Source: JAGXFP01 sp046484585 (GTDB taxonomy: Bacteria; Desulfobacterota; Desulfobulbia; Desulfobulbales; JAGXFP01). Taken from it: DNA of 64,000 nucleotides. A program made the position numbers and the translations under genes. This document shows, in pieces, positions 27,842 through 35,986 of the stretch (positions are counted from its first letter, which is position 1; the number at the start of each line of letters is the position of its first letter). The stretch covers positions 1-64,000 of the forward strand of contig JAWOIQ010000093.1 in the NCBI GenBank assembly GCA_046484585.1. Direction: 5' to 3'. A model generated the notes under the pieces. It was not told the DNA's origin, searched no databases, and saw nothing but the letters and a program-made list of their open reading frames with translations.

Positions 27842-28117
27842 TTAAAAATCTTTTTCTTTTAATTTGCCGGTGACATACTTGTGAAGAACGCTGGATATGA
27901 GGGTTTGATATGGAATGCCTTCTTCCAGCGCTTTTACCTGTATGGCATGCACATCCTTGCTGGACATGCGGATATTTACTCTGCTGTCTTTTTTGAAGGT
28001 GGATTTTGCCATTTGTCGGTAATGTGACATTTTTTCTTTTTTGCCCTTAACGGGTTGCCACTCATTTTTTTCGAATGACTCTAATAATTCTTTTTCTTCC
28101 GCTGTGAAATCAATCAT
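27842..28117 (-). CDS. CopG-family antitoxin-like protein (orphan)
   Basis: A 91-residue protein with a C-terminal ribbon-helix-helix-like segment (VNIRMSSKDVHAIQVKALEE, then GIPYQTLISSVLHKY), typical of CopG-family antitoxins paired with BrnT- or RelE-type toxins. ATG at 28117 is chosen because GGAGGTG lies just upstream; an in-frame GTG at 28132 overlaps that site. No toxin gene is seen on either side, so it is either an orphan antitoxin or a DNA-binding regulator. It sits in an AT-rich accessory segment. Confidence 0.7.
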   Translation of the reverse strand: MIDFTAEEKELLESFEKNEWQPVKGKKEKMSHYRQMAKSTFKKDSRVNIRMSSKDVHAIQVKALEEGIPYQTLISSVLHKYVTGKLKEKDF

Positions 28118-28236
28118 TGTTTTCACCTCCACGTAAATATTGCTTTGTTGCTTTTCTGCTGGGGATGATAGTTTTTAAAAAAACCTCGTTTTCAACTTGC
28201 GGTCAATGTGCAGCGCTTGGTTCGGCCTCGCCGTAA

Positions 28237-28662
28237 TTATGATTTTTCCCTGTGTATCTCGTCATGGCAAACCGTACATACGGTAATCAAATTGCTTTCC
28301 GTGTTGTCGCCGCCCTTGGCATGGTGCTTTTTGTGGTGTAACTCCAAGTGACGCGGGTCTGATCTATTCCATTCTTCGTGGGTCCAATTGCATAGGGTGC
28401 ATTTGTAACTATCCCTCCGAAGGACTTCTCTTTTTACCGGGTCGGGTATAAGCCGGTCATGTTCAGGGCTTTGGCGATCGGCCTCAAGTAAATACATACC
28501 TACTTCAAGATCCGGGCGGCCGGTATTTTGGGTGACGACAGGCCAACCAAATTCAGTGCGTAACTCTCTGACTCTTCTTGCCCACTCAGATCTATCTTTT
28601 GCTAAATATTTCAATTCTTCGCCGGTTACTTTTTGCCCGACGTTAGCCCTTAGATATTTCAA
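28237..28662 (-). CDS. HNH endonuclease (3' part of an interrupted gene?)
   Basis: The 141 residues end in a clear HNH nuclease domain: CTLCNW, then LELHHKKHHAKGG, NLITVCTVCHDEIH, with two zinc CxxC pairs. The N-terminal part resembles the wedge region of restriction-type HNH proteins (SEWARRVRELRTEFGWPV). The only start codon in reach is TTG 28662 without a ribosome-binding site. Coding-like sequence (HRWNLANEIRREN) continues upstream in the same frame to a TAG at 28762-28764. It is thus probably the 3' part of a gene whose 5' part is the 85-residue frame at 28762-29019. It belongs to the restriction-modification remnant here. Confidence 0.75.
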   Translation of the reverse strand: MKYLRANVGQKVTGEELKYLAKDRSEWARRVRELRTEFGWPVVTQNTGRPDLEVGMYLLEADRQSPEHDRLIPDPVKREVLRRDSYKCTLCNWTHEEWNRSDPRHLELHHKKHHAKGGDNTESNLITVCTVCHDEIHREKS

Positions 28663-28761
28663 TATTTTGTCGCGGACGGAAATGTTTTCTCTTCTAATTT
28701 CATTGGCAAGGTTCCAACGATGTGCATATTTTATGAACTGTGAAGTAAAAGCTTGAGCTTG

Positions 28762-29019
28762 CTAGAAACCTAGCTCTCCATCTTCAATTTGTAATGCTTC
28801 AGAAAGGGCTAATGCATTTCGGAGCATAAATGAACCGTAAGCGGTAGCCAGCTCAAGTAAGTGTTCGGCAGCGCCTGGGCTCCATTCTCCTTTGCTGACA
28901 AGTAAATCCATAATCTCGCCATCTGCGAATTTCGATCGCTCCGATATTTTGCTCACTGATTGTTTGAGCAAAGTATGGTACTCGTCGATAAGGCCATTAA
29001 TCTCAGTACATGTATTCAT
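28762..29019 (-). CDS. Small helical protein, in frame with the HNH gene downstream
   Basis: An 85-residue helical frame (GEWSPGAAEHLLELATAYGS, then FMLRNALALSEAL) that ends at TAG 28762-28764. The same frame continues without another stop through the HNH endonuclease. I recognise no domain. Either it is a separate small gene or, more likely, the N-terminal part of one HNH protein cut by an amber mutation. It lies 23 bp downstream of the other HNH gene on the same strand. Confidence 0.5.
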   Translation of the reverse strand: MNTCTEINGLIDEYHTLLKQSVSKISERSKFADGEIMDLLVSKGEWSPGAAEHLLELATAYGSFMLRNALALSEALQIEDGELGF

Positions 29020-29042
29020 ATCCGTTCCCTGATGATCGTTTA

Positions 29043-29831
29043 TTATTCATTAAAGACAGTATGTTGGTGCCATTCAAGATAAGATGTCAATGGTAGGAAT
29101 TTTCGGGGTTTGATAATTTCCGCGCCATGATAGAAACAAATCAGATCGCTTGTTCTCCTGTCTCCAGAGGTTAGTAGTTTTGATGAGACGGCGACACGCA
29201 ATTGGTTTGTTATTGTAAGAAACCCACGATCAAACAAACGATCAAATGTAGCACTTAGGCATAAACCGTTATGTGGATCCGTTCGATGCTCTTCAGAAAC
29301 ACTCCATGGTATAATGTGGCTCGCCACCAGACATTCTTTAATCCGTAATCCTGTAATACAACATGTATTTTCGTAACTACTGAGAATTGCCTCACGAAAA
29401 AATGATTGATGGGTACGTGTTTTTTGAGGCGTGATTTTCTCAGATGGTCCTTTGGGGCGATTTACATCAGCCTGAATTTCTTCTTTCGTTATTGTCCTTA
29501 AACCCAACTCGCCTTTCAACTGCTCAGCTTCTGAGACAAGCTGATTCCAATCTTTATGAAATTCTTCCCATATTTTACGATCCAGTTTGCTGGAGTGAGA
29601 AAGCCCAGACACTTTTTGTCTGCTAAGCTCTGGATCAAGAGAACCAAAATTACCTAACTTCCTAGCAATGCTTGCCGGTGAACGTTTTATAAGATTAGCG
29701 AGTTCAATTACATCAGGATTGTTTGCTTTGGTTTTCTTGAAAGGGATACGGCAGTAAAGATCAAACGCGAGAATCAATTCTTCGCGCGTCCAAGGAGCAC
29801 CATATTTTTCTGGGTTGCCATGTATAATCAT
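29043..29831 (-). CDS. HNH restriction endonuclease
   Basis: A 262-residue nuclease with a C-terminal HNH_2-type domain: CCITGLRIKECLVASHIIPW, then DPHNGLCLSATFDRLFDRG. This form is common in restriction enzymes next to C5-cytosine methyltransferases. The N terminus holds a helix-turn-helix-like stretch (WTREELILAFDLYCRIPF) often seen in these proteins. The start is ATG 29831, just after the methyltransferase stop; TTG 29840 overlapping that stop is an alternative. The two genes form a restriction-modification operon on the minus strand. The nuclease looks complete although its partner appears truncated. Confidence 0.8.
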   Translation of the reverse strand: MIIHGNPEKYGAPWTREELILAFDLYCRIPFKKTKANNPDVIELANLIKRSPASIARKLGNFGSLDPELSRQKVSGLSHSSKLDRKIWEEFHKDWNQLVSEAEQLKGELGLRTITKEEIQADVNRPKGPSEKITPQKTRTHQSFFREAILSSYENTCCITGLRIKECLVASHIIPWSVSEEHRTDPHNGLCLSATFDRLFDRGFLTITNQLRVAVSSKLLTSGDRRTSDLICFYHGAEIIKPRKFLPLTSYLEWHQHTVFNE

Positions 29832-29836
29832 TTGTC

Positions 29837-30976
29837 TCAATGGCTAATTATATTGGTCAATTTAGTTCTATGTGTTGGGGAGCTGTCGGGAAAACTTTGA
29901 AATCGTGCTGCTTCCCTGTGAGTGATTGGCCTGTGCTGCTCGGGGTGCAAATAGCGGCCTTTTTCAGGTTTATAGAATTCGGTGCGTATCGTAACGGAAG
30001 GCCTGTTCCACCAGAGTCGGCCAAACAAATCAGTTCCTCCTGATTGTTTCCGAATCCAACATTGAGGCGTTAACTCAGGAGCAATACGTTGTAAGTCAAA
30101 ACGATTCATCCCTTCACGAGGTATTGCCCTATATCTTTTCCGACTGAGTTCGGTTGGATTCCTCCCGAAGTGTAAATCCAACGGAGGATCAATATTTCTA
30201 ATTTCAGTCCCTTCCGGAGAAGGTAAATCAGCAATAGCGTCTTTTACTGTTTTCCATTTAGGGGGTGTTGACAGATATTCCTCCCTATTGAAGGGAAGTG
30301 TTAACGCCTTTCCGTTGCCATTGGGATTAAAATGAGTTTTTCGGGGTGGAAACAAAATGGATGGATCTGCGAATTTACAACCGATTATGAAAGCTCTGGT
30401 ACGAGTTTGAGGAACCCCGTAATCCGCAGCAATTAATTTGTCCTGCCAGACTTGGAAGCCGAGAGACCTTGCTGCTTCGACAATTTCACCATTCTCAAAG
30501 GTCCCAAGCAACTGAGGAACATTCTCCATGACAAAAATTGATGCCTCAGATCTTTCGACAACCTCTAAATAAGGTCGCCACAACTCTTTTCGTGGGTCAT
30601 TTTCACGATTTTTGTTTAAGAGACTGAAACCCTGGCAAGGAGGTCCACCAATTACAACATCAGCTTTGGGGATTTCAATTTTGCTTTGTTTGAGTATTTC
30701 GACAATGTCGCCTGCAACACTATGTGGGCCGAAATTTTCATTGTACGTGTTAACGCAAAATTGATTAAAGTCGTTTGCCCAAACGGATTGAAAAGGTTGT
30801 CCAAAAACCTCGGAGAAACCTAACGACATCCCGCCCGCCCCTGAAAATAGGTCTATAAGGCGATATCGGTGCGGATTTTGTAGTAGCTCACCTGAGCATC
30901 GAGAATGGTAAGTCGCTTCGTCTTCTTTTAAAATAAAAGATTTGTCTATTTCTATCGTATTTTCAGTTTGATACAT
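29837..30976 (-). CDS. DNA C5-cytosine methyltransferase, C-terminally truncated
   Basis: A 379-residue Dcm-type enzyme. Motif I is LIDLFSGAGGMSLGF near 42, motif IV with the catalytic Cys is IGGPPCQGFS, motif VI is MENV, motif VIII is PQTRTRAFIIG and motif IX is RPITHREAARFQSFPD. Instead of the usual continuation to motif X (GNAVP), the protein ends 14 residues after the SFPD of motif IX, in THRTKLTNIISH and a stop, so motif X is missing. In this family motif X helps form the S-adenosylmethionine pocket, so activity is doubtful. The gene is AT-rich compared with the flanking operons, which suggests horizontal transfer. The HNH nuclease follows immediately. Confidence 0.85.
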   Translation of the reverse strand: MYQTENTIEIDKSFILKEDEATYHSRCSGELLQNPHRYRLIDLFSGAGGMSLGFSEVFGQPFQSVWANDFNQFCVNTYNENFGPHSVAGDIVEILKQSKIEIPKADVVIGGPPCQGFSLLNKNRENDPRKELWRPYLEVVERSEASIFVMENVPQLLGTFENGEIVEAARSLGFQVWQDKLIAADYGVPQTRTRAFIIGCKFADPSILFPPRKTHFNPNGNGKALTLPFNREEYLSTPPKWKTVKDAIADLPSPEGTEIRNIDPPLDLHFGRNPTELSRKRYRAIPREGMNRFDLQRIAPELTPQCWIRKQSGGTDLFGRLWWNRPSVTIRTEFYKPEKGRYLHPEQHRPITHREAARFQSFPDSSPTHRTKLTNIISH

Positions 30977-31280
30977 GTCTTATGCGCCTTATCGGTTGAA
31001 TCTTTAAAAATTGTTTTTGATTCTACCATTTTGGGCAAAATTTTCATCTCAGTAATTCTGGGGTTGGTGGACGAATGCTGAGTTGAGTCCCGCAAAGCGG
31101 GACTCGTACGAAACTTATGCCCTGTGGGTATAAAGCGAAGCAACCCGGCATTCGATTGTCTGTTGGGCTAAACCGCCAAGGAGAAGGTTGCTAAGCGCCC
31201 AGCAATCTGCACTGAATACGTAACGGGACGGAGTTAGTTTAACAACTTAATTTCATTAGTATAGGATTGTTCGCTTTTCC
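30977..31280. other. Intergenic region between dcm-like gene and higA
   Basis: This holds the R1 repeat copy C (31078-31132) and a low-complexity remainder. No gene or convincing terminator is seen. It is about 300 bp, and both flanking genes are on the minus strand. Confidence 0.4.
31078..31132 (-). repeat. R1 dispersed repeat, copy C with a different stem
   Basis: On the minus strand this keeps the flanks of R1 (GGGCATAAGTTTCGTACGAG and ACTCAACTCAGC), but the stem is GAGTCCCGC-TTT-GCGGGACTC, a perfect 9 bp hairpin, in place of GAGCAG...CTGCTC. The pairing is kept while the sequence differs. Confidence 0.85.
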
Positions 31281-31595
31281 CTACGCATGATTGGGTAGGG
31301 TTGAATGAAAAAGAGGCTTCACGTTTTTCCATGTTTTTGAGTCATTTGCAGCGTGCCATAAATCATAATTTTTTTGGAGATTCAACCATAACTCAGGAGT
31401 AGTACCAAAAGCTCGCGATAACCGTAAAGCCATGTCCGGCGTGACTGCCCCTCGACAGTTGATAATTTTTGACAATGTCTTCCTGGACACACCAAGAGTT
31501 GACGCAATATCCTGTATAGTTACAGATAGTGGCTTTAAATAATCTTCTTTCAAAATAATGCCGGGGTGGGTTGGTTGTCTTTTCATTGTAACCAT
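31281..31595 (-). CDS. higA: HigA-family antitoxin
   Basis: A 104-residue HigA antidote with an XRE-type helix-turn-helix: HPGIILKEDYLKPLSVTIQD, IASTLGVSRKTLSKIINCRG, then TPDMALRLSRAFGTTPELWL. The start is ATG 31595, because AGGAGGTG stands 4-10 nt before it; the frame is open further upstream inside higB. It is the second gene of a two-gene operon with the toxin first, as is usual for higBA. The product should neutralise HigB and repress the operon through the inverted repeat at 31892-31910. Confidence 0.92.
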   Translation of the reverse strand: MVTMKRQPTHPGIILKEDYLKPLSVTIQDIASTLGVSRKTLSKIINCRGAVTPDMALRLSRAFGTTPELWLNLQKNYDLWHAANDSKTWKNVKPLFHSTLPNHA

Positions 31596-31605
31596 GAGAC
31601 ACCTC

Positions 31606-31884
31606 CTAATGATAGTCGTCGTAATCGACAATATATGCGTCACCATCTTCGAATTCGAAAATGACACGCCAATTTCCAGAAACTCGGACTGAATATTGAT
31701 CTTTTCGGTCACCACTCAGTGCATGCAGGTTTGATCCTGGATAATTCATATCTCTCAAATCATTTGCGGCATTTAGCCGATCCAAAATTCTTTCCAGCTT
31801 CCCAGCATGTTCAGGTTTTATGCCTTTCTTTGTTCCGGCATAGAAAAACTGCTCAAGCCCTTTATGTTTAAATGATTTGATCAT
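31606..31884 (-). CDS. higB: HigB-family mRNA interferase toxin
   Basis: A 92-residue RelE/HigB toxin: IKSFKHKGLEQFF, RILDRLNAANDLRDMNYPGS, LHALSGDRKDQYSVRVSGNW, then RVIFEFEDGDAYIVDYDDYH, which is characteristic of HigB. These cleave ribosome-bound mRNA. The start is ATG 31884; TTG 31890 is also in frame. The toxin stop lies 10 bp before higA. The pair is complete and looks functional, unlike the adjacent restriction-modification genes. Confidence 0.92.
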   Translation of the reverse strand: MIKSFKHKGLEQFFYAGTKKGIKPEHAGKLERILDRLNAANDLRDMNYPGSNLHALSGDRKDQYSVRVSGNWRVIFEFEDGDAYIVDYDDYH

Positions 31885-31891
31885 GTACAAT

Positions 31892-31910
31892 TGTAACCAT
31901 GCGGGTTACA
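31892..31910. promoter_or_regulatory. Probable HigA operator
   Basis: A perfect 7 bp inverted repeat, TGTAACC-ATGCG-GGTTACA, sits 7 bp upstream of the higB start codon. That is where HigA autorepressors bind, and its size suits an XRE-type dimer. Confidence 0.7.
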
Positions 31911-32391
31911 TGCGTCAAATTATTATTTTGAAGCGAACAATTTACTGAGCAGGGCTATATCATCCCAAAAGGGGGAAAATACACAAGAATATCCGCTATT
32001 GTCTTAAACTCGACTCAGACGCTTCATCTTCTTGTAAACTTTTATATATCAAGAAAGGTTATCCCGACAAGCCATTTAGGGAGAGTAACGATTGCTCTAT
32101 ATTGGCCTGGAAGACGTGGGAACCAACTGTCCTTCGACAAGCTTAAGATGAGCGGTGGTCGTTCGGTGGGGGTCTGCTTCGACAGTCGGTAGATCGGGTT
32201 AAAGCGAAGCGCAACCCCCTATTGTCCGGAAAGGTTGGGGGTTTGCAAGCTCACCCCAATCTTGTATCTATGCTGCTTGGATGGGCGGGTTCATCTTTCG
32301 ACGGGTTGGGGATGCCCGCCGAAAACGGAAGCATGATTCCAGGTTATGCGCGGTAGGTTCTTCTGTTTCTTGGGAAATATTAAAGCGTTGT
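31911..32391. other. Intergenic region upstream of higBA and downstream of rlmN
   Basis: No gene is recognised. It contains a CCTTCGACAAGCTTAAGATG motif near 32115, of a type often found in dispersed intergenic repeats, and GC-rich segments with short inverted repeats around 32170-32260. It separates the accessory block from the housekeeping genes. Confidence 0.4.
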
Positions 32392-33447
32392 TCAGTTGCG
32401 GCCGGCCAGCTGGCCGCAGGCGGCCGAGATGTCGCTGCCTCGGCTTGATCGGATGAAAACCGTGAAGCCGGCCTTGATCAAAATCTCCTGGAAGGCTTCG
32501 CATTTTGCCCGGGGCGGGCATTTGTAGTCTGAATCGGGACTTTCGTTATAGGGCAGGAGGTTGATCTTGCATCTGATTCCCTTGAGTTGTCTCGCCAGTT
32601 GCCGGGCATCGGCCTCCGAGTCGTTCACCCCTTCGATCATGATATACTCGAACATGATCATCCGCCGTTTCGGCAAGGGGAAATCCCGGCAGGCCTCAAG
32701 GAGTTGCTCGACCGGATATTTACGGTTGACCGGCATCAGTCTGCTTCTGACCTCGTCGTCGACGCTGTGCAGCGAAACGGCCAGGTTGACCGGGGCTTTT
32801 TCCCCCAGTTCCCGCATCTTCGGGACCAGCCCGCAGGTGGAGACCGTTACCTTGCGGCCCGAGAAATCGAGGCCGCGCTGGTCCATGATGATCTCCAGGG
32901 CGGTGATCAGGTTGTCGAAATTGGCCAGCGGTTCGCCCATCCCCATGAAGACCAGGTTGTTGATGCAGCCGCTTTTCTTGTCGCCGCTGCAGCACATCTC
33001 CTCATCCATGTCGTTGATCACTGTACAGATCTGGTTGACGATTTCGGCGGGTGTGAGGTTCCTCCTGAAGCCCAAGGTGGCGGTCAGGCAGAAGTCGCAG
33101 CCCATGGCGCAGCCGACCTGGGAGGAAACGCAGAGGGTATTGCGGTCTTCCTCCGGGATCAGGACCGACTCGATAATCTCGCCGTCATCGAGCCGGAAGG
33201 CGTATTTGACGGTGCCGTCCTCGGATTTTTCCTTTTTGGCAATGGTGTGCAGGCTTATCCTTGCCGTTTCGGAAAGTTTCGCCCGCAGCTCTTTTTTCAG
33301 ATCGGTCATCTGGGAAAATTCGGTGATATCGGGGCGGTACAGCCAGTTGAAGATCTGCCGGCCATGAAATGCCGGCAGCTTAAACTCCCGCTGGAGGTAG
33401 TCCAGGAGCTGCCCCTGGGTGAAATTTTTTAAGTCAACTTTATCCAT
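32392..33447 (-). CDS. rlmN: Dual-specificity 23S rRNA A2503 / tRNA A37 methyltransferase
   Basis: A 351-residue RlmN, a radical SAM enzyme that methylates C2 of adenosine. The cluster motif is CAMGCDFCLTATLGFRRN near 115-125. NLVFMGMGEPLANFDNL and the catalytic Cys region VSTCGLVPKMREL follow, and the C-terminal GSDISAACGQLAG carries the methyl-carrier Cys. A Cys-rich insertion (EMCCSGDKKSGCINN) precedes the FMGMGEP motif. It starts 5 bp after the upstream radical SAM gene, so it is the last gene of a serC-radical SAM-rlmN operon. Confidence 0.96.
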   Translation of the reverse strand: MDKVDLKNFTQGQLLDYLQREFKLPAFHGRQIFNWLYRPDITEFSQMTDLKKELRAKLSETARISLHTIAKKEKSEDGTVKYAFRLDDGEIIESVLIPEEDRNTLCVSSQVGCAMGCDFCLTATLGFRRNLTPAEIVNQICTVINDMDEEMCCSGDKKSGCINNLVFMGMGEPLANFDNLITALEIIMDQRGLDFSGRKVTVSTCGLVPKMRELGEKAPVNLAVSLHSVDDEVRSRLMPVNRKYPVEQLLEACRDFPLPKRRMIMFEYIMIEGVNDSEADARQLARQLKGIRCKINLLPYNESPDSDYKCPPRAKCEAFQEILIKAGFTVFIRSSRGSDISAACGQLAGRN

Positions 33448-33452
33448 TGAAA

Positions 33453-34322
33453 TTATAAGGCTCTCAGGTGCTCGGGTTTCAGGGCGATTTCGCCTTGCAT
33501 AGCCTGTTGGATAGCGGCCAAAACGGCATCGCGATCCTTCGGCAGCCGACAGTTGATCGGCAGGTAGTTTGAGGCATGGTTGGCCTGGAGCTGCATCCGG
33601 TCGGTCTCGATATTTTCGACGATCAGGTAGAGTTCCCTGAGAAGACCGGTCTGGTCAGGCAGGGCGAATTCGTTTCTTTCCGCTTGTTCGAAAAGAGGGG
33701 TGTTGGGGAGGAGCATCAGGGTAAGGATGCCGACCTGGCTGGGCTGCATCGCCGAGATCGCCCGGCCGGTTGCCACGGCATGCGCAGCGGAATTTTCGAT
33801 GCCGGCGACACCCAACAGAACGGTTACCGACAGGAATAGTCCCGCCCGCCCGATCAGGCGGCCGGCTTCGATCTGTTTCGCCACATCGACTCCCTTGTCG
33901 ATTGCCGAAAGGGTAGGGTCGTGGCCGCTTTCCAGTCCCATATAGACCCGGGCCAGGCCTAGCTCCTTGAGTTGCCGCAGCTCCGCTTCGCTTTTCCGGA
34001 TAATGTTTTTCGCGTTGCCGTATAGGGCGATCCGGTTTACCCAGGGCAGCCGGGCCCTTATTTCAGTCAGGAGGTCGACGAGTTTTTTCTGGGGCAGGCT
34101 GAGGACATCGCCGTCGGCCAGAAAAACCCGCTTTTGCCTTTGGCAATAGCGGGCGGCAAAATCGAGGTCTTTGTCGACAATCCGCTCATCTTTCAGGCGG
34201 AACAGCTGATCCCGGTAAGTGCCGCAGAAGGCGCACCTGTTATGGGAGCAGCCGACCGTGACCTGAAGAATGATGCTGTCGGCCTCGCTGGGCGGCCTGA
34301 TCACATTGCCTTCGTAATTCAT
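33453..34322 (-). CDS. Radical SAM protein of unknown substrate
   Basis: A 289-residue radical SAM protein with the cluster motif CSHNRCAFCGTY near residue 25. LADGDVLSLP and YGNAKNI follow, then GLARVYMGLESGHDPTLSAI, typical of Elp3/coproporphyrinogen-type radical SAM folds. No extra iron-sulfur or cobalamin domain is visible. It is in an operon with serC (24 bp upstream) and rlmN (5 bp downstream). The substrate is not deducible; the rlmN link hints at a possible RNA-modification role, but that is only inference. Confidence 0.85.
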   Translation of the reverse strand: MNYEGNVIRPPSEADSIILQVTVGCSHNRCAFCGTYRDQLFRLKDERIVDKDLDFAARYCQRQKRVFLADGDVLSLPQKKLVDLLTEIRARLPWVNRIALYGNAKNIIRKSEAELRQLKELGLARVYMGLESGHDPTLSAIDKGVDVAKQIEAGRLIGRAGLFLSVTVLLGVAGIENSAAHAVATGRAISAMQPSQVGILTLMLLPNTPLFEQAERNEFALPDQTGLLRELYLIVENIETDRMQLQANHASNYLPINCRLPKDRDAVLAAIQQAMQGEIALKPEHLRAL

Positions 34323-34346
34323 CGGGCCGTAATCGGAGTGGAAGGA

Positions 34347-35426
34347 TTAATTGTTTTTCTCGAATTCCTTCATAAAGGCGATCAGTTTTTCAACGCCCTC
34401 ACGGGGAAAGGCGTTGTAGATCGAAGCGCGGCAGCCGCCTACGGATCGATGTCCCTTCAGGCCGTCAAAACCCCTGGCGGTTGCTTCCGTAATGAATTTG
34501 GCTTCCAGTTCGGGGGTGGGCAGGTTGAAAGTGATGTTCATCAGCGACCGGGACGATTCCAGGGCGTGGCCGCGATAGAAATCGGTTCCGTCGATGGCAT
34601 TGTACAAGAGGGCCGCCTTTTCACGGTTGATCTCTTCGATAGCGGCGATCCCGCCGAGTTTTTTCAGCCACTTCAAGACAAGCCCGATCACATGGATCGA
34701 GAAACAGGGAGGAGTATTGAACATCGATCCCGTGTCGGCGTGGGTCTTGTAGCGGAACATGGTCGGGATGTTCTCGGGAGTCCGGTCGAGCAGGTCTTCC
34801 CGAATTATTACCACCGCGCAACCGGCGGGGCCCATATTCTTCTGGGCGCCGGCAAAAATCAGGCCGAATTTGCTGAAATCGACGGGTTTAGACATGATAT
34901 CGGAGGACATGTCGCAGACCAGCATCTTGTCGGTCTTGGGCAACTCTTGAAACTGGGTGCCGTAAATCGTGTTGTTGGAAACGTAGTAGAGATATTCCGC
35001 GTCATCGTCCACCTGGTAAGCCTCACTGGACGGAACATGGTTGAAGACGCTCTCCTTGCTGCTGTAGGCGACCTGCACCTCGCCGAAAAATTTCGCTTCT
35101 TTGATGGCCTTGTTCGACCAGGTGCCGGTGTTCAGGTAGGCCGCTTTTTTCCCGGGTCTGAGGAGATTCATCGGCACCATGGCAAACTGGGTGGAAGCAC
35201 CGCCCTGCAGAAAAAGAACCTTGAAGTTATCGGGAACCCGCAGGAGTTCACGCACCAGGGCCTCGGCCTCCTCGGCCACCGCCATGAACTCTTTGCTGCG
35301 ATGGCTCATTTCGATCAGACCGATGCCCTTATCATTGAAATTCACCACATCTTTGGCGGCCTGCTCCAAAACCTCAAGGGGCAGGGTGCCGGGGCCGGCA
35401 CTGAAATTAAATATTCTGTCTGGCAT
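34347..35426 (-). CDS. serC: Phosphoserine aminotransferase
   Basis: A 359-residue class V aminotransferase converting 3-phosphohydroxypyruvate to phosphoserine with PLP in serine synthesis. It begins RIFNFSAGPGTLP, has EMSHRSKEF near 40, VCDMSSDIMSKPVDFS, and the PLP Lys in FAGAQKNMGPAG near 197. A strong GGAGGAAG ribosome-binding site precedes ATG 35426. It is the first gene of the minus-strand operon, downstream of an intergenic region rich in repeats. Confidence 0.95.
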   Translation of the reverse strand: MPDRIFNFSAGPGTLPLEVLEQAAKDVVNFNDKGIGLIEMSHRSKEFMAVAEEAEALVRELLRVPDNFKVLFLQGGASTQFAMVPMNLLRPGKKAAYLNTGTWSNKAIKEAKFFGEVQVAYSSKESVFNHVPSSEAYQVDDDAEYLYYVSNNTIYGTQFQELPKTDKMLVCDMSSDIMSKPVDFSKFGLIFAGAQKNMGPAGCAVVIIREDLLDRTPENIPTMFRYKTHADTGSMFNTPPCFSIHVIGLVLKWLKKLGGIAAIEEINREKAALLYNAIDGTDFYRGHALESSRSLMNITFNLPTPELEAKFITEATARGFDGLKGHRSVGGCRASIYNAFPREGVEKLIAFMKEFEKNN

Positions 35427-35449
35427 TACTTCCTCCGGGAAAATATATA

Positions 35450-35502
35450 GCTGAGTTGAGCAGCTTGTCTGCTCGTACGAAAACTTAAGATCTGTGGGTA
35501 TA
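35450..35502 (-). repeat. R1 dispersed repeat, copy D
   Basis: On the minus strand it reads TATACCCACAG, then TAAGTTTTCGTACGAGCAG, the hairpin GAGCAGACAAGCTGCTC and AACTCAGC. It lies about 25-75 bp upstream of the serC start codon, inside its likely promoter or leader region. Confidence 0.85.
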
Positions 35503-35578
35503 TAAAAAATCGGCTTGCTTCAAAATCGCAAATAAACGTATTAAAATAACCTATAGCGCCTGATTTTGCAAAAAATAT

Positions 35579-35620
35579 CGTAAGCGAGCACAGGGCGCCG
35601 AATCGCTGTGTCATCGGTAC
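35579..35620 (+). repeat. R4 dispersed hairpin repeat, copy 1
   Basis: Shares CACAGGGCGCCG, CTGTGT and ATCGGT with the copy at 43202-43246. The CACAG and CTGTG arms can pair. Confidence 0.65.
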
Positions 35621-35986
35621 CCCGTGATCGGTTACACATATCGTCTATATGCCGATATAACCTGAAATCTTAATTCGTATCGGCCATTGGGGGTACCCTC
35701 TATCAACCTGTAATTGCTTGCTTATCTATCCTTGAGCCCTGGGGGATTGCACCCACCGCCTTTCAGGCGCGGTTTCAGAGGAGAAATCCCGCCGTGGACT
35801 TTTTCCTGATTATAATCGGGTTTTTTGATATAATAGTTTGAAGGAAAAGAAAAATAAAAGATTTCCATTTACCGCTATTTGTTTTAGTATTTACTCCCAA
35901 CTATAAATAGGTGGAAACGGGCCGCCTCTGAAAAATCCATCAACTTGTTCGCCTGAATGGGCGGCTTAATCATCAAAGATGATCTG

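Larger units (their letters stand above)
35427..35986. other. Repeat-bearing intergenic region between serC and a receiver gene
   Basis: About 560 bp without a recognised gene. It holds R1 copy D (35450-35502), R4 copy 1 (35579-35620) and a weak terminator-like hairpin, CCTGAT-TATA-ATCGGG, followed by six T at 35805-35826. The GC-rich stretch 35735-35800 just before that hairpin could fold, but I recognise no RNA family. Confidence 0.5.

Noticed and set aside
28762..28764. Pyrrolysine insertion at the TAG in the HNH gene
   Set aside because: Only one amber site, in a decaying restriction-modification region, and no pyl genes in the window. A nonsense mutation is simpler.
31140..31280. Integron attC-like site near the restriction-modification block
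   Set aside because: Short inverted segments are present, but the R and L core sites with GTT are not recognisable, and there is no integrase.
35640..35826. A structured RNA (6S-like) ending at the CCTGAT-ATCGGG-T6 hairpin
   Set aside because: Some GC-rich pairing before a terminator-like hairpin, but no closing stem between the 5' and 3' parts and no recognisable 6S or riboswitch core.
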